Source of the DNA: Haemonchus contortus
Taxonomy: Eukaryota > Nematoda > Chromadorea > Rhabditida > Trichostrongylidae
Assembly: GCA_000469685.2 (NCBI GenBank)
Contig: LS997567.1
Span: 14,269,785 to 14,333,784 of the forward strand
DNA: 64,000 nucleotides
Direction: 5' to 3'
Shown here: positions 22,161-32,178 of the stretch, piece after piece
Layout: every line of letters begins with the position of its first letter
Numbering within the stretch: the first letter of the stretch is position 1
Notes under the pieces: model-generated
What the model was told of the DNA's origin: nothing
Seen by the model: only the letters and a program-made list of their open reading frames with translations
Database searches by the model: none
Position numbers and translations under genes: made by a program

Positions 22161-22747
22161 GAGCGTACGTGATACCCGTTTTCTCTTATCTCAACTGTTT
22201 CTTTGAATCGATTGCACACTTAGTGATTCAACATCGCTGAAACTTTTCTTCTGATTCGCTGAAGTTCTCAGTGCCTGCTCTGTCAAGCTCCCAATACTAG
22301 GTCCATAATTCCTACGGCTCGGAATCTCGAGACACCACACCAGCACTCGCGTCCAGAGGTCAACACTTTCCCGCTTGTTTGAGAACGCGAGCAGTTGGGA
22401 GGTGTGAGTATTTAGACACAAAGGATCGAGTTTTCCTATGACTAGTTGTCCTTTTATTTACACAAGATGTAGTCTAGTAGGTACCTGCACATGGTATTTT
22501 CCTTCTTTATTCAGTGTCCAAACTTGATCACAGCCAAGTAATATAAGAGGTCTCACTTGCCCGTGGTTTTCACCGACTCGAATATAGATGTTCAAGATGT
22601 TCAGTGATTTTATGTAGTCTAGATCTTCTTTCAGTTTTGTGGAACAGTCAGCTCTTTAGTCAGAATTTTATGCGTGTACAGAAACAGACTCAGAGGCTGC
22701 TTATCCTCGTCCCATGTATCCAGCTGTACTCGACGGCTTGGCTCTTC

Positions 22748-23023
22748 TTAGATCTTGTTCGAGCCAAAGGGGTGCAGCCTCAATTTGGTTTCCTCTATAA
22801 TTCGTATTGCTAATTCCTCTACTAACGAGTCGTCGATGAAGGGCAGTTCTGCTCCTGTGTCTAATAAGACCGCAATCTCCCTCAGGCGCTTGGAAGAAAC
22901 ATTGAAGATGGTCAGCTCTCCCATGGGTAGGAAGGTAGAATCTGGTTTCCGACCCTTTCGTGCTGATCGGAGTTCACAAATTGCTGTATCTGCTGTTGGT
23001 TTGGGAGATTTGTCGATAATCAT
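22748..23023 (-). pseudogene. BEL-B aspartic protease domain
   Basis: VLLDTGAELPFIDDSL (about 22868-22821) is a retropepsin active-site motif in its DTG form. It is preceded by GELTIFNVSSKRLREI, as in DUF1758 proteases. It sits between knuckle region and RT as expected. Confidence 0.78.
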
Positions 23024-23050
23024 CTCCGGCGTTTGCTGGCCCCGGATCCA

Positions 23051-23401
23051 TTATATATGTTCCATGTCCTCGTGCGTATAGACCTGACTAACATTCGAGA
23101 TGAGCTCGTGCGTATTTCTCGAAGATCTACTTGGGGTTCGTGCACGCCTCATCCTTTGTTGTGGGTTTGTTGGACCTTGTGTCTGAGCGGGGGTCTTCTG
23201 CTCTGTTGCGTTTTTGAAGCGACAAGATGTATGGTGAGCCCTTTGGCATATGAAACACAAACGCTTCTTACATTGGGGTGCAGCATGTTTTGAAAACGCG
23301 CAAATCGTACAGAGATTGTGCTCTCGTAAGAAACGCGACCATTCCTTGAGAGTCCTAAAGGTGGCACAAACTGCAGATTTGTGAGCCCCACGACAGTGCA
23401 T
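23051..23401 (-). pseudogene. BEL-B cysteine/histidine knuckle region of gag
   Basis: The frame holds a HNLCTICAFSKHAAPQC cluster and CFICQRAHHTSC, i.e. C..C....H....C and C..C...HH..C patterns typical of the paired knuckles that end BEL gag. It probably binds element RNA. Confidence 0.75.
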
Positions 23402-23719
23402 GCACCCGTTGGGACGTGGGCTTTCTTTCCTTTCTACTTGCTGTGGATGACTCCGATTTTCTTGACTCTGTCCGGTGGACGCCGAATCGTTCCTTCACTC
23501 AAGATAGCATCCTCCGAGAATCTTATCAAGATATCCATTTCAAAGCGAGTCTCGTGTGGTAACGCGTGTTTTTTTCAAAGACCCTGCGCTGAGTTGCCAA
23601 AGGGAAATTGGAAAGTACTCGCTTCAGTGACCTCTAACTATCAACGTTTTCGCCTTGTTGTTTCGAATGAGGAACTATGTTTTGAATTTCTTCAAAGAGA
23701 ACGCGTTGGTCCCGCAAAC

Positions 23720-24364
23720 TCAAAATCGTAACTGCATTCTATCTATCCTATCTATGGGCCGATTCACAAATTCCTCAATTGTCGTACTCAGATTCAAGAA
23801 CTCAACGGCCTTAGAATAGTTTCCAGGCGATACTCGAAATTCATTGATAGTTGAGAGTGCTTCGCCCTTGCGCGCATTCAACAAATAGTTGAATTTATAT
23901 GGCTCAGGTAGTGGTCGGGAATGGGTATTTGCATCAAACCATGACCGAAGGTTATCCCACTCCCAAATATTTCTACGAAACGTGGGGACTGGTAACGTCA
24001 GAAGCTCCATTTTCCTCATTCGTGGCACATTATCCCACTGATTTTGTGGTGGAGATGGAGCAGCGAATGTCGCTCGAACTGAATGACCATTCGTAAGCGG
24101 GCGCAGTGCACGCGATCTAGCTTCTAGAAGTACGAGATAATTATGAGATTCCGAAAGTCTTCTATCCGCTTTCGCTACATACTCGTCGAAGACCTTAAAC
24201 TCCTTTTGTGTGGGTTCTTGAAGCGAGCCTAGTGTAGCGGCGTAGTTAATTAAGATACTTTCGATGTGATTTACGCAAGTTTGGAATACTCCTAGAGCCT
24301 CCTCTAGGCGTCTATGGTGGTCTGGGTAATCGATAGGGGATTGATCGTCTGCAATTCGAGGCAA
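23720..24364 (-). pseudogene. BEL-B gag (DUF1759-like), long intact frame
   Basis: This 214-codon frame starts MPRIADDQSPIDYPDHHRRL. The core has LPVPTFRRNIWEWDNLRSWF then HSRPLPEPYKFNYLLNARKG and FRVSPGNYSKAVEFL, the LP.F.G..WEW..F and K..YLL..L.G.A phrases of BEL gag. It is the longest undamaged part of the element. The start is chosen at the first Met of the open frame. Confidence 0.85.
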
Positions 24365-25400
24365 CTCGACCTTGCGGTTGCAAAAGTGATCCTAATTTGT
24401 TGGGGAACAAAGTAAGCTGCTGTTTGTAAGAGAGTATCCTAGCTGACGATGGATATAACTCGAATGTACCATTTGTTCAATATTGTCAGTGACCTAGTTT
24501 GCGTAACTAACGTTTCGGCAAAGAAAAATAGCCTATTACGCGATCGAAATGTGTCGGGTAGGAATAAAATAATGATATATCCGAAATATGAGTCAATTAG
24601 ATAAGAAATTGAGTCTTAAAACTCACTGGATCAGCCTGGGCTCGTCCTCATGCACCATAATGTGGTACCGTGGTAATATTGAATATAGATATCGGATCGA
24701 TGCTCGAGTAAGCCACGATAATAGACCGATCAACACCAAGTTCATTAAGTACCCTCTTCTGAAGAATAAAAGGGTTAGCAGCAATACGGTGCAACGACAA
24801 TATCAAACAAAACTAGAAGGAAATGTATCATCCTGATGTCTTCTCCATCCATCCTTTATGTCCCCACCAGGCGGCTACACACGCTATTGCGTGCGCTGGG
24901 GGCTCCAGCCATAAGGGACGGAGCCACATGAGCTTCTGATTTTCATTGTAGACCTTTGTCATCTGAGCCTCTTCCCTAACACTTCTGTAACGGCCATCAT
25001 TCTTCTTGGGCTGTGAAATGGGGATGTGTGTGGCCATGAAGAGTACTCCGATGTATCCAGATCAACTACCTCTGCAGTCCATGTAGTCAAAGAAACTGTG
25101 TGCTTTGGCCTGTGTTTGGCCATGAGTACTAACTTTGAGAGGAAAGCCCCTTCGGGTATTTGTAGGGATTTACACGTTTCTACAGAGCACGTACCTTTTA
25201 ACCGGGGTTACTGTAGAATTCATTTTATGAGATCTGAAGTTGATGTAGTGCATTGCTCTTGTGTAGAGGGGACTACTGAATGTCGAACCGCGGATACTAA
25301 CTTTTAAAAAAATTTTGGTTTTTTTTTAAAGAGTTTAGTGGTATCCCCTAGTTGTACGCCTATGTGGTCAGGCTAGTGTAAAGGACATATGTGTAAATTC
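24365..25400. other. Upstream of BEL-B gag; unassigned
   Basis: The 5' LTR of BEL-B should be here, but I see no match to the other side. A 69-codon minus ORF (25037-24828) starts MATHIPISQPKKND and contains ACVAAWWGHKGWMEKTSG. It looks protein-like but I cannot name it. Confidence 0.35.
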
Positions 25401-25419
25401 CTGACCTCGGCCCCGCCGC

Positions 25420-25930
25420 CATCTTTGCAAACCCCACCCACACCAGACTTCGAATCCCATTACTTTTATTACCTCCATACACCTTTTTCCCGCGTTCTGG
25501 AACGCATCTGAAGAGACTTAATAATTTAGATGTAAACCCCGCCCACTCCACTGCCAGCTCCGCCTACTTCTGAAATTTGACCACATTTGTTCTTTTACAC
25601 CTTAAACCTTTTTGCCGCATCCCTGAACGTTTCTGAGTAGAGTTATAATTCTTGTTTAAGCCCCGCCCACTTTAGTGCCAACCTCGCCCCACTTCTGGAG
25701 TTTGATCACATTCGTTCTTTTGCACCTTAAAAGCGTTTTTCCGCATCCCAGAACATTTATAAGCAGAGTTATAGATTTTTGATCAAAGTTCCGCCCAATT
25801 GAGTGCCATCCTCGCCCACTTCGAGAATTCGGCCACATTTGTTCTTTTACACCTTAACACCTTTTTGCCGCATTCTACAACGTTTCCAAGTAAAGTTGCA
25901 TTCGTTTTTGGAAAGTGTCTCTCGTCTCAA
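25420..25930. repeat. Tandem repeat, ~125-bp unit, four imperfect copies
   Basis: The phrase CCGCCCAC(TT)...GACCACATTTGTTCTTTTAC...CTTTTTGCCGCAT recurs near 25440, 25565, 25690 and 25815. Units diverge by roughly 20-30%. CCGCCCA boxes continue to about 26230 at irregular spacing. Confidence 0.75.
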
Positions 25931-26355
25931 CGCACGCCCGACCCACCGTGGGCGGGGCTTCGCTAAGCTTACATGCCCAGCACGCATAAGGTCCTGCTCA
26001 CTCCTTTTATTTTTTATCATGGCCTCTGCGCCCCAATTGAATCGAGTTATGGATTCATCTGAAAAGTACCGCCCATCCTTAGAAGGCTCCGCCCACAGCA
26101 CGTGGGTCTCCTCCTTCTGGTTTGTTGGCCCAAACCTCACCCTTGAACATTTTGTTCCCAGTGTTTGGACCTTTTTGGAAGTCAAAATAAGACGTTCGGC
26201 TATTCGCACCGCCCATTCCGGCACTTGCCACGTCCCTGTGGGGAGAGCTCAGCAGAGCTCATATGTGCTCTGTTGATCTTATCTTAGGCTCCACTCATCC
26301 CGAACTTGCCCCGACCTCTGATGGTGTTTTTAGGTGATGTTGAATTGTCCGTTGA

Positions 26356-26420
26356 ACATACAAACACACATACAAACATACATACATACATACACACATT
26401 CCATACATACATACAGACAC
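26356..26420. repeat. (CATA)n microsatellite
   Basis: An imperfect ACATACATACAT run, interrupted by CACACATTC. Confidence 0.9.
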
Positions 26421-27850
26421 ACCAAACTTGTGGATTATATTTAGTAAGGATTAGTGCGCGATCGGTAGCTCACATTACGGTCACTTCCTTGTAGATCTTG
26501 ACGATGTCGTCGTCAAATAATCATATTCCCGATATGCCAGTAGAAATGATAGATACAAAAATTTTTGCCCAAAGATAAAAAACATTCGTCCGAAATTACC
26601 TACTACAAATAAGTTATCTGGTCTTGTTTGATTTCACAGGAATTTACAACAGTACGTAGTGAAGAAATGTTGCAACAGCTGTTTGAACACTCGCACTTGT
26701 CAACTTCCCGTCCGCGTACAAAGAACACAGTGCATTTTAGAAAGCAGTTTGAGTGTTCCAAATACAGGAAGATACCAGCTAGATTGTCGCTCCTTGTTAT
26801 GATTACGAGTCACACCTTTAGGCTATGGAGATTAGAGCGCAGCCCACCATAAATCTGAACACCCCTCCAAAGTAGATAACCGAAGTGCTGGTGTGAAGTA
26901 GTGCATCAGTGGCGAAGAAAGCGGGGAAATCCGCAGAATTCGCGGAACGTTAGGGTCTCTCAAGCTGCTTGACCTAGGGGTCGTACGAGACAATGACGAC
27001 GATGGTAGTTGTTTGAACGAGATTCTAGTCATGTGCAATCGCGTGAAATGGAAGAATGCCAAAGTTAGTTTTCTACTGTCCCTGTGGATCAGGGCGATCA
27101 GTTGTTTGATTTTTTGTCATTTTCACTGGATCACCTCTGCATGGATTCTGAAAAGCATCCAATCCTGGGTGTGGTATACATGAACGACAATTTTTTGACC
27201 CTTTCTGCGCTCTATTTCCGCCGTGTTTATCCCGGAAACGACCTATGTACCATACTTGGTATTCGAAAATAAGTCTCAAGAAAAAATCTCAAGAAGCATC
27301 TCTAACGTAGACGGTTTCTTGAGGCTAGCCTAATACCAGCCTGTTTAGACCAGCAGCCTAGTTCTAGGGGTTTTTTCGAGACACTAGAGTTGTTTACAAG
27401 ATACATTGCTGTGCTGCTGTTTTCCAAATGATTACATCTATTTAGAAATAAAATAGGGAAAACTCAAAAAAACTGATAATTTTTGATCACTGACTCTCAC
27501 TCTCACTATCCAAAAATTTGATCAGTGTTCTACCGACCGTTTACATCCAACAAATTTTTGAGGATTTTTTATTTTGTGTATTGCTATAACTGCACTTCAT
27601 AACATCTGATAAGGAGACCCCATAAAGGCTCCCCAATTGCCCAAACCTCCCTAATACCTAATAAAAAGTTATTTTCACCTCCTCAACGTAAACCACATGT
27701 GCTTCTGAGGACACTTCCACTGCTAAGGACACTTCCAATCAGGCTGCCGTAGTAGGAATCGACATTGATGAAGACCCACTTTCGAATGAAAGTGCCGATA
27801 GCTATTACGCAATTATGAGCTGTTTCAAAGGTGTTACAAAGGAATGCAGG
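26421..27850. other. Unassigned noncoding stretch
   Basis: Only short ORFs (76 codons or fewer) without splice or family support occur here. Confidence 0.4.
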
Positions 27851-27927
27851 CCTCCAAATCCTCATTTGCATTCCGTGTCACTACGGAGGCACTGTAGTGA
27901 CACGGAATGCAAATGAGGATTTGGAGG
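27851..27927. repeat. Perfect 34-bp hairpin with 9-nt loop
   Basis: 27851-27884 (CCTCCAAATCCTCATTTGCA...) is the exact reverse complement of 27894-27927. The loop is GGAGGCACT. There is no mismatch in the stem. Confidence 0.95.
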
Positions 27928-27929
27928 AC

Positions 27930-28640
27930 TTTGACCCGCAGGCAAAGGGGTACTGCAGTGACGGGAAGTGAAAGCCGGTTTGAATAATGACTACTTCAAT
28001 GCTCACATGGATTTGCAGGTGAGGGGTTACGCAGATGGCGGGGTGACGGAGCAGCGAGAAGGGGGATCGGTTTGAATAATGATTATTCGAGTAGGGAGGG
28101 GGGGGGTAAGTTCTACAGGAGACGGTTTGGGGCGCTCCGAAGGGGCGGTATCGAGGAGATGGGCGAGTTTGAATAATTATTGTTCGGAAGGGGAAATAGA
28201 TCCGCAAGAGGCGAGGCTGTGGGGACAATGGGTGCGGGATCCGAATCGTAGGAGAAAAAGGAGTGCCCGCATTCTTGGCAATGTGCTGTCCTAGTTTTTG
28301 CCTGGAAGATACTCTTCCAAAACAGTTTGGAACCTTCTGCAATTCCCATAGTTCACCTGCAGATCACAGTGGAATACCCCTCTTCAAAGACTCCACCCTC
28401 CCGCCGTAGGCCCCCCACTTCAAAATTCCTCGGAACCACATTGAAACTCCCCCTCTTCCCTACCACTACGGTGCCCACCCGCCTGCGAATCCGGGTCCCC
28501 ATTCAAGTAGTAATTATTGGGAATCGCCTTTACTTTTCGTCAATAAGGAACCCCACCGCCTGGGAATCCGGATCCCCTAAAGCCACTATTCAAACCAGCG
28601 CCACTACAGTACCCGGGCACCTACTTACCCAGGCACGCTG
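27930..28640. repeat. Imperfect foldback with repeated TTTGAATAAT motif
   Basis: The left half is G-rich and carries GTTTGAATAATGA-like motifs at about 27978, 28068 and 28168 (roughly 90-100 bp apart). The right half is C-rich and carries the reverse complement (ACTATTCAAACC near 28581). Outer ends pair: GGGGTACTGCAGTGACG near 27947 versus CGCCACTACAGTACCC near 28599. Confidence 0.65.
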
Positions 28641-29392
28641 AGCGGGAAGTGCTCAGCAATGGGCATACGGCAGAAAATGCTTATTAAGGAAGCTTTTCAT
28701 CACGGGTTGACATATTTATCATTGGATAGCATATTCCACGTGCAATAACAATGTACAGTAGTAGTGTACAATTAAGTTGCAAAAAGGACAATGGAAAGGA
28801 AGATAACATAACCTTGTGATTTGGGCGTGACGAACTGCAAAGTTTGGGGTCATATCGAGGTGGAAAATTTGATCTATGATAAGGTGTATCATAACAGTCT
28901 TGCAGAGAACAAGGAGTTATCTACGATAATGGGCCGCCCTAACGCCGCCTCCTCAGGTTTCGAGAGTAATCTCTCCAAAGCTTGGGGAATGTCTAAGAAG
29001 ATCTGATTTTTCAATCTCATTGGGACATGTAAGGAGTATTTAGTCCAGAGACTGTAGATGCATTCATCTACTGCCTGCGCATTAAAAATGAATGCGGAGG
29101 CTGAACAAAACCAATCAATCATTTTTACATTGTAGTGAGTGGAGTCGAGTACGTTACGCAATCCGGAACGAAGCATTTGTAATATTCAGGGTGTCCACCT
29201 ATGGAGCTTGACAATAATTCTATCAGCGGACACCGTGACACCTAATTGGTTAACAATGCCGAGACTAAGGTCAACGGTCTTTTTATTAGGTTGAGTCGTA
29301 AGTCCTCGGGCAATGTGATAGTGATGACTCCAAAAGACCATAGGGAAAGGCGTAACAAAAATGGACGCGCGAAACATCGTTAGATAGAGTAT
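28641..29392. other. Unassigned; possible transposon terminus at 29191
   Basis: CAGGGTGTCCACCT near 29189 resembles a DNA-transposon terminus, but I found no inverted partner near the mariner's 3' side. Short minus ORFs are unassigned. Confidence 0.35.
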
Positions 29393-29791
29393 AAGCTCTT
29401 TCGGATGCCAAACTCCGAGTGCCACTTGTAAATTATGCTTCTGACAGGAGCGTCTTCTATGTAAACTTTCTTCATACGCCTATCGATTGAAGCAAGTTCT
29501 CGGTCAGATATAGAAAGAAATGAGTGGTGTTCCGAGGTGCAACGGTTTGAAATACAGCCGTGCCCCATGATTTCAAACCGTTGCACCTCGGAACACCACA
29601 CATTTCTTTCTACAGCAGCCGTGTCCCATGATTTCAAACCGTTACACCTCGGAACACCACACATTTCTTTCTTTATCTGACCGAGAACTCGCGGCAATCG
29701 ATAGACGTATGAAGAAAGTTTACATAAAAGACGCTCCTGTCAGAAGCATAATTTACAAGTGGCACTCGGAGTTTGTTATCGGAAGAAGACT
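29393..29791. repeat. Inverted duplication of the mariner 5' coding end plus 61-bp tandem repeat
   Basis: 29393-29553 and 29631-29791 are inverted copies, about 93% identical by eye. Both encode RRMKKVYI(E/K)DAPVRSI and KWHSEF, one on each strand. Between them a ~61-bp unit (GTGCCCCATGATTTCAAACC...) is repeated in tandem (about 29568 and 29629). Confidence 0.9.
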
Positions 29792-30500
29792 TTTCCATCG
29801 TAGATGAAGACCATCCGAGATGCTCAATGGAGTTGGATTTAGACGTACGGCGGAGCCAGGTGGAAGTCGATCCGCATCAAACTACTCGTGAACTGACACT
29901 CTCTCTTGCGGAGAGTCAATCCGCAGTTGTTCATGGATTGAAGTCAATCGACAAAGTGCGAAAGTTCGGTCGGTGGGTGCCTCATGCTTTGGAGCAGTAT
30001 GACATAGACCGCCACGCAGACGTGGCACTTTCTCTCCTGACGCTCAGGCGCACCCATACGTGGCTCAAGCCTTAGTCACCGGGGATGAGAAGTGGATCCT
30101 CTACTCTAACGTTCACCGGCGTACTCAATGGGTTGGCAAGATGCGGATGCAGAAGACTTCCCTGAACCCAACGGACACGCCAAGAAGGTTATGCTCGGCA
30201 TCTGGTGGAGCGTTCTTGGTGTTGAACACCGGGAGTTGCTAGGCGAAGGGTGTACAGTGACCGCAAACGTCTTCATTAAGCAACTGAGGAATTTGAAGAC
30301 AATCTCGAAGCTACACGTTCGCAGCGGCAAATAGTTCACTTCTAACGTAGCAACGCTCGGCCGCGCCTCGCAAGACCTAAACTTAACGACCTGAATTTAA
30401 CTAATGAGTTTCGGCTGGACAATTTTGCCTTACTCACCATATTACCCAGACTTGGCTTCCTCGGAACACCACCTTTTCCTCCTTCTCCAACGTCATCTAG
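29640..30500 (+). mobile_element. Mariner transposase remnant (second family)
   Basis: The plus strand reads, across shifts: KWHSEF (helix-turn-helix end), VDPHQTTRELTLSLAES, IDKVRKFGRWVPHAL (about 29870-29985), the VTGDEKWILYSNVHRR block with the first catalytic Asp (about 30066-30115), MLGIWWSVLGVEHREL (about 30190-30238), and YSPYYPDLASSEHHLF with the third Asp (about 30430-30480). GDEKW and YSPDLAP-like phrases are diagnostic of mariner. The second Asp block is not readable. At least two frameshifts are present. It differs in sequence from the mariner at 16.8 kb. Confidence 0.85.
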
Positions 30501-31106
30501 GTGGGCAAGACATTTAAAATCGCGACGACATCAAAATGGCACTCTAGCAGTTCTTCAAAAGACAGCCCCCAGCGTTCTGGAGCAAGGGCATCTAAGATTT
30601 GCCCACGCGTCGGCAGAAGACCGTCGATGCCAATAGGGCGTATTTCAAATGATTCGCAAATATCGTTTAAAAACTGTAAGATAAATGTAGTTAATGCCAA
30701 TTTGTCCGAAGACTTATTACTCAACCTAATAACCTCTCAAATACTTTACTTCGAACCGACTTATGGAAAAGACGGAGAAGACGCAAATCTGCTCGTTCTT
30801 CGGCGAGTATTGTAGTTCAGATTAGAAAACATAAAAACATTTTCAGTGACTATTCCTTCTCAAATGCACTGAGAAGCCTTTTTCTCACTTTTTGTTATAT
30901 GCAGGACAAATAAAGGCTGCTGTTGGAGAAAACGACTTTGACCGATTCGACTGCACAACACAACAGTACAGCAATCGCCCAAGTGGTGCCGTCAAACTCA
31001 ATGAAAATTCTCTAAAACTGGAATCATAGCGAGGTGGTACCACTGGTAAATGGAAAGGTTATATAACAGGAAATGAATTGCGTAGGATGTTTCACAGCTT
31101 GGCTCT
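30501..31106. other. Mariner 3' flank, unassigned
   Basis: Contains a plus ORF (30501-30815) without family signal. No mariner 3' terminus was identified. Confidence 0.35.
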
Positions 31107-31337
31107 TCAATCGTTGGACGAAACTTGTTGACGTATAAGGACTGAATTGTAGATGCACCTAAGCTCACCCCCACCACATTCTTCGATTATCTGGGAACTG
31201 ATTAAACTGAATAATAGCAGTTCCATGCCGTTCAGTTGCATCTTCTCAGTTGCTAGACGAGGGACCTTCCCGACATGCACACTCATTTCGGGGCAGCCGC
31301 TCTGGTAAAATAAGAAGCGATATCGCAGAGTATTCAT
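31107..31337 (-). CDS. Unassigned small ORF
   Basis: A 76-codon ATG ORF includes LLLFSLISSQIIEECGGGEL. No splice sites or neighbours support it. It may be chance or repeat-derived. Confidence 0.15.
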   Translation of the reverse strand: MNTLRYRFLFYQSGCPEMSVHVGKVPRLATEKMQLNGMELLLFSLISSQIIEECGGGELRCIYNSVLIRQQVSSND

Positions 31338-31849
31338 TTTTCATCTCCAGCTTATAGCTTCTTCAAAACCTGCTTTTTATTTAGCCGCAAGACAGAAAGA
31401 GCATAGGTGAATGAGCTGGCGCACTGCATGCCATTTATTAGGCTATCACCTAACATGTCAACATTCTGTGGTCGAGCGAACCACTTCTCCTTCCGAATCC
31501 ATCCTGAAAATGTCAAGAAAGAAGAAGTGCGTCTGTTGGGGTTGCCTCACTGACTACAAAGCGAGGCAAGTATGAAGGGCAACTTTGATTCAGGTGCTGC
31601 TCTCTACTGATGTGCCGTTGATTATGTGAACTGCTGTCCTCGATCCACTTCTGTGGCACAATACATGAGCGATGACATGAATGTGCTATTGTGGAATTGG
31701 TCTAGTGTCAAGAGTTAAGCAAGTATACTCGACTTTATGTACTAACTGCGAAGAAGCCTAGAGAATACACAATGAATTCATGTAAACATTCACTATGGAT
31801 CTTATCAGCAAAAAGAAGGCGCCATCATTTGATATAATTGTCCCCTGAG

Positions 31850-32178
31850 CTAGTTCAAAGACGTGTCGAGTCGACTCGTCGACTCGTCGAAGGCACGCAA
31901 AGTTCCATCAGAGTTACCAACCCAGGCTACCTTTAACGATTCCTGATAAGTATAAAATGTGACGTAATGAAGCGCAGGCTTTCCTCTTCGGTGCCGACCA
32001 TACCCACCATTCCACTGCATTTCGGTCCGACGGATTCGTAGATCAAGTGGAAGCAGGGACAAAATTGCAAACACGTTGAACACATTCTCATCAACATTCC
32101 TGATCTTTTCCCGTTCGTAAGCAGAAGCTCCGAAGTTTTCAAGTCGTACCCTCGAGTTGATTTTTGATCTTCAAAAAA
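31850..32178 (-). CDS. Candidate exon, protein-like open frame
   Basis: From just after a TGA near 32180 the minus frame is open for about 110 codons. It contains LENFGASAYEREKIRN then VFNVFAILSLLPLDLRI, which looks like ordinary globular protein. Possible donors lie after NGG (GTATGG) and after QESLK (GTAGCC). The upstream acceptor would be weak (TTTTTGAAG). The low end carries a GTCGA-rich near-palindrome (about 31865-31890). No family is recognised. Confidence 0.28.

Larger units (their letters stand above)
19521..24364 (-). mobile_element. BEL/Pao retrotransposon B (gag to integrase), decayed
   Basis: A second BEL/Pao copy runs in minus orientation with gag at 24364-23720, cysteine-rich knuckle region, DTG protease, RT, A17-type connection, RNase H and integrase to 19521. 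Gene order and motifs match the family. I found no LTR pair around it and no envelope gene, and its sequence differs clearly from BEL-A. Stops and shifts occur throughout. Confidence 0.85.

Noticed and set aside
25803..26276. 157-codon plus ORF with an overlapping minus ORF
   Set aside because: It lies across the tail of the ~125-bp tandem repeat and its CCGCCCA boxes. Composition is repeat-driven and both strands are equally open.
27881..28342. 153-codon minus ORF
   Set aside because: It is a translation of the C-rich strand of the foldback, Pro/Ser/Arg-biased and without coding signals.
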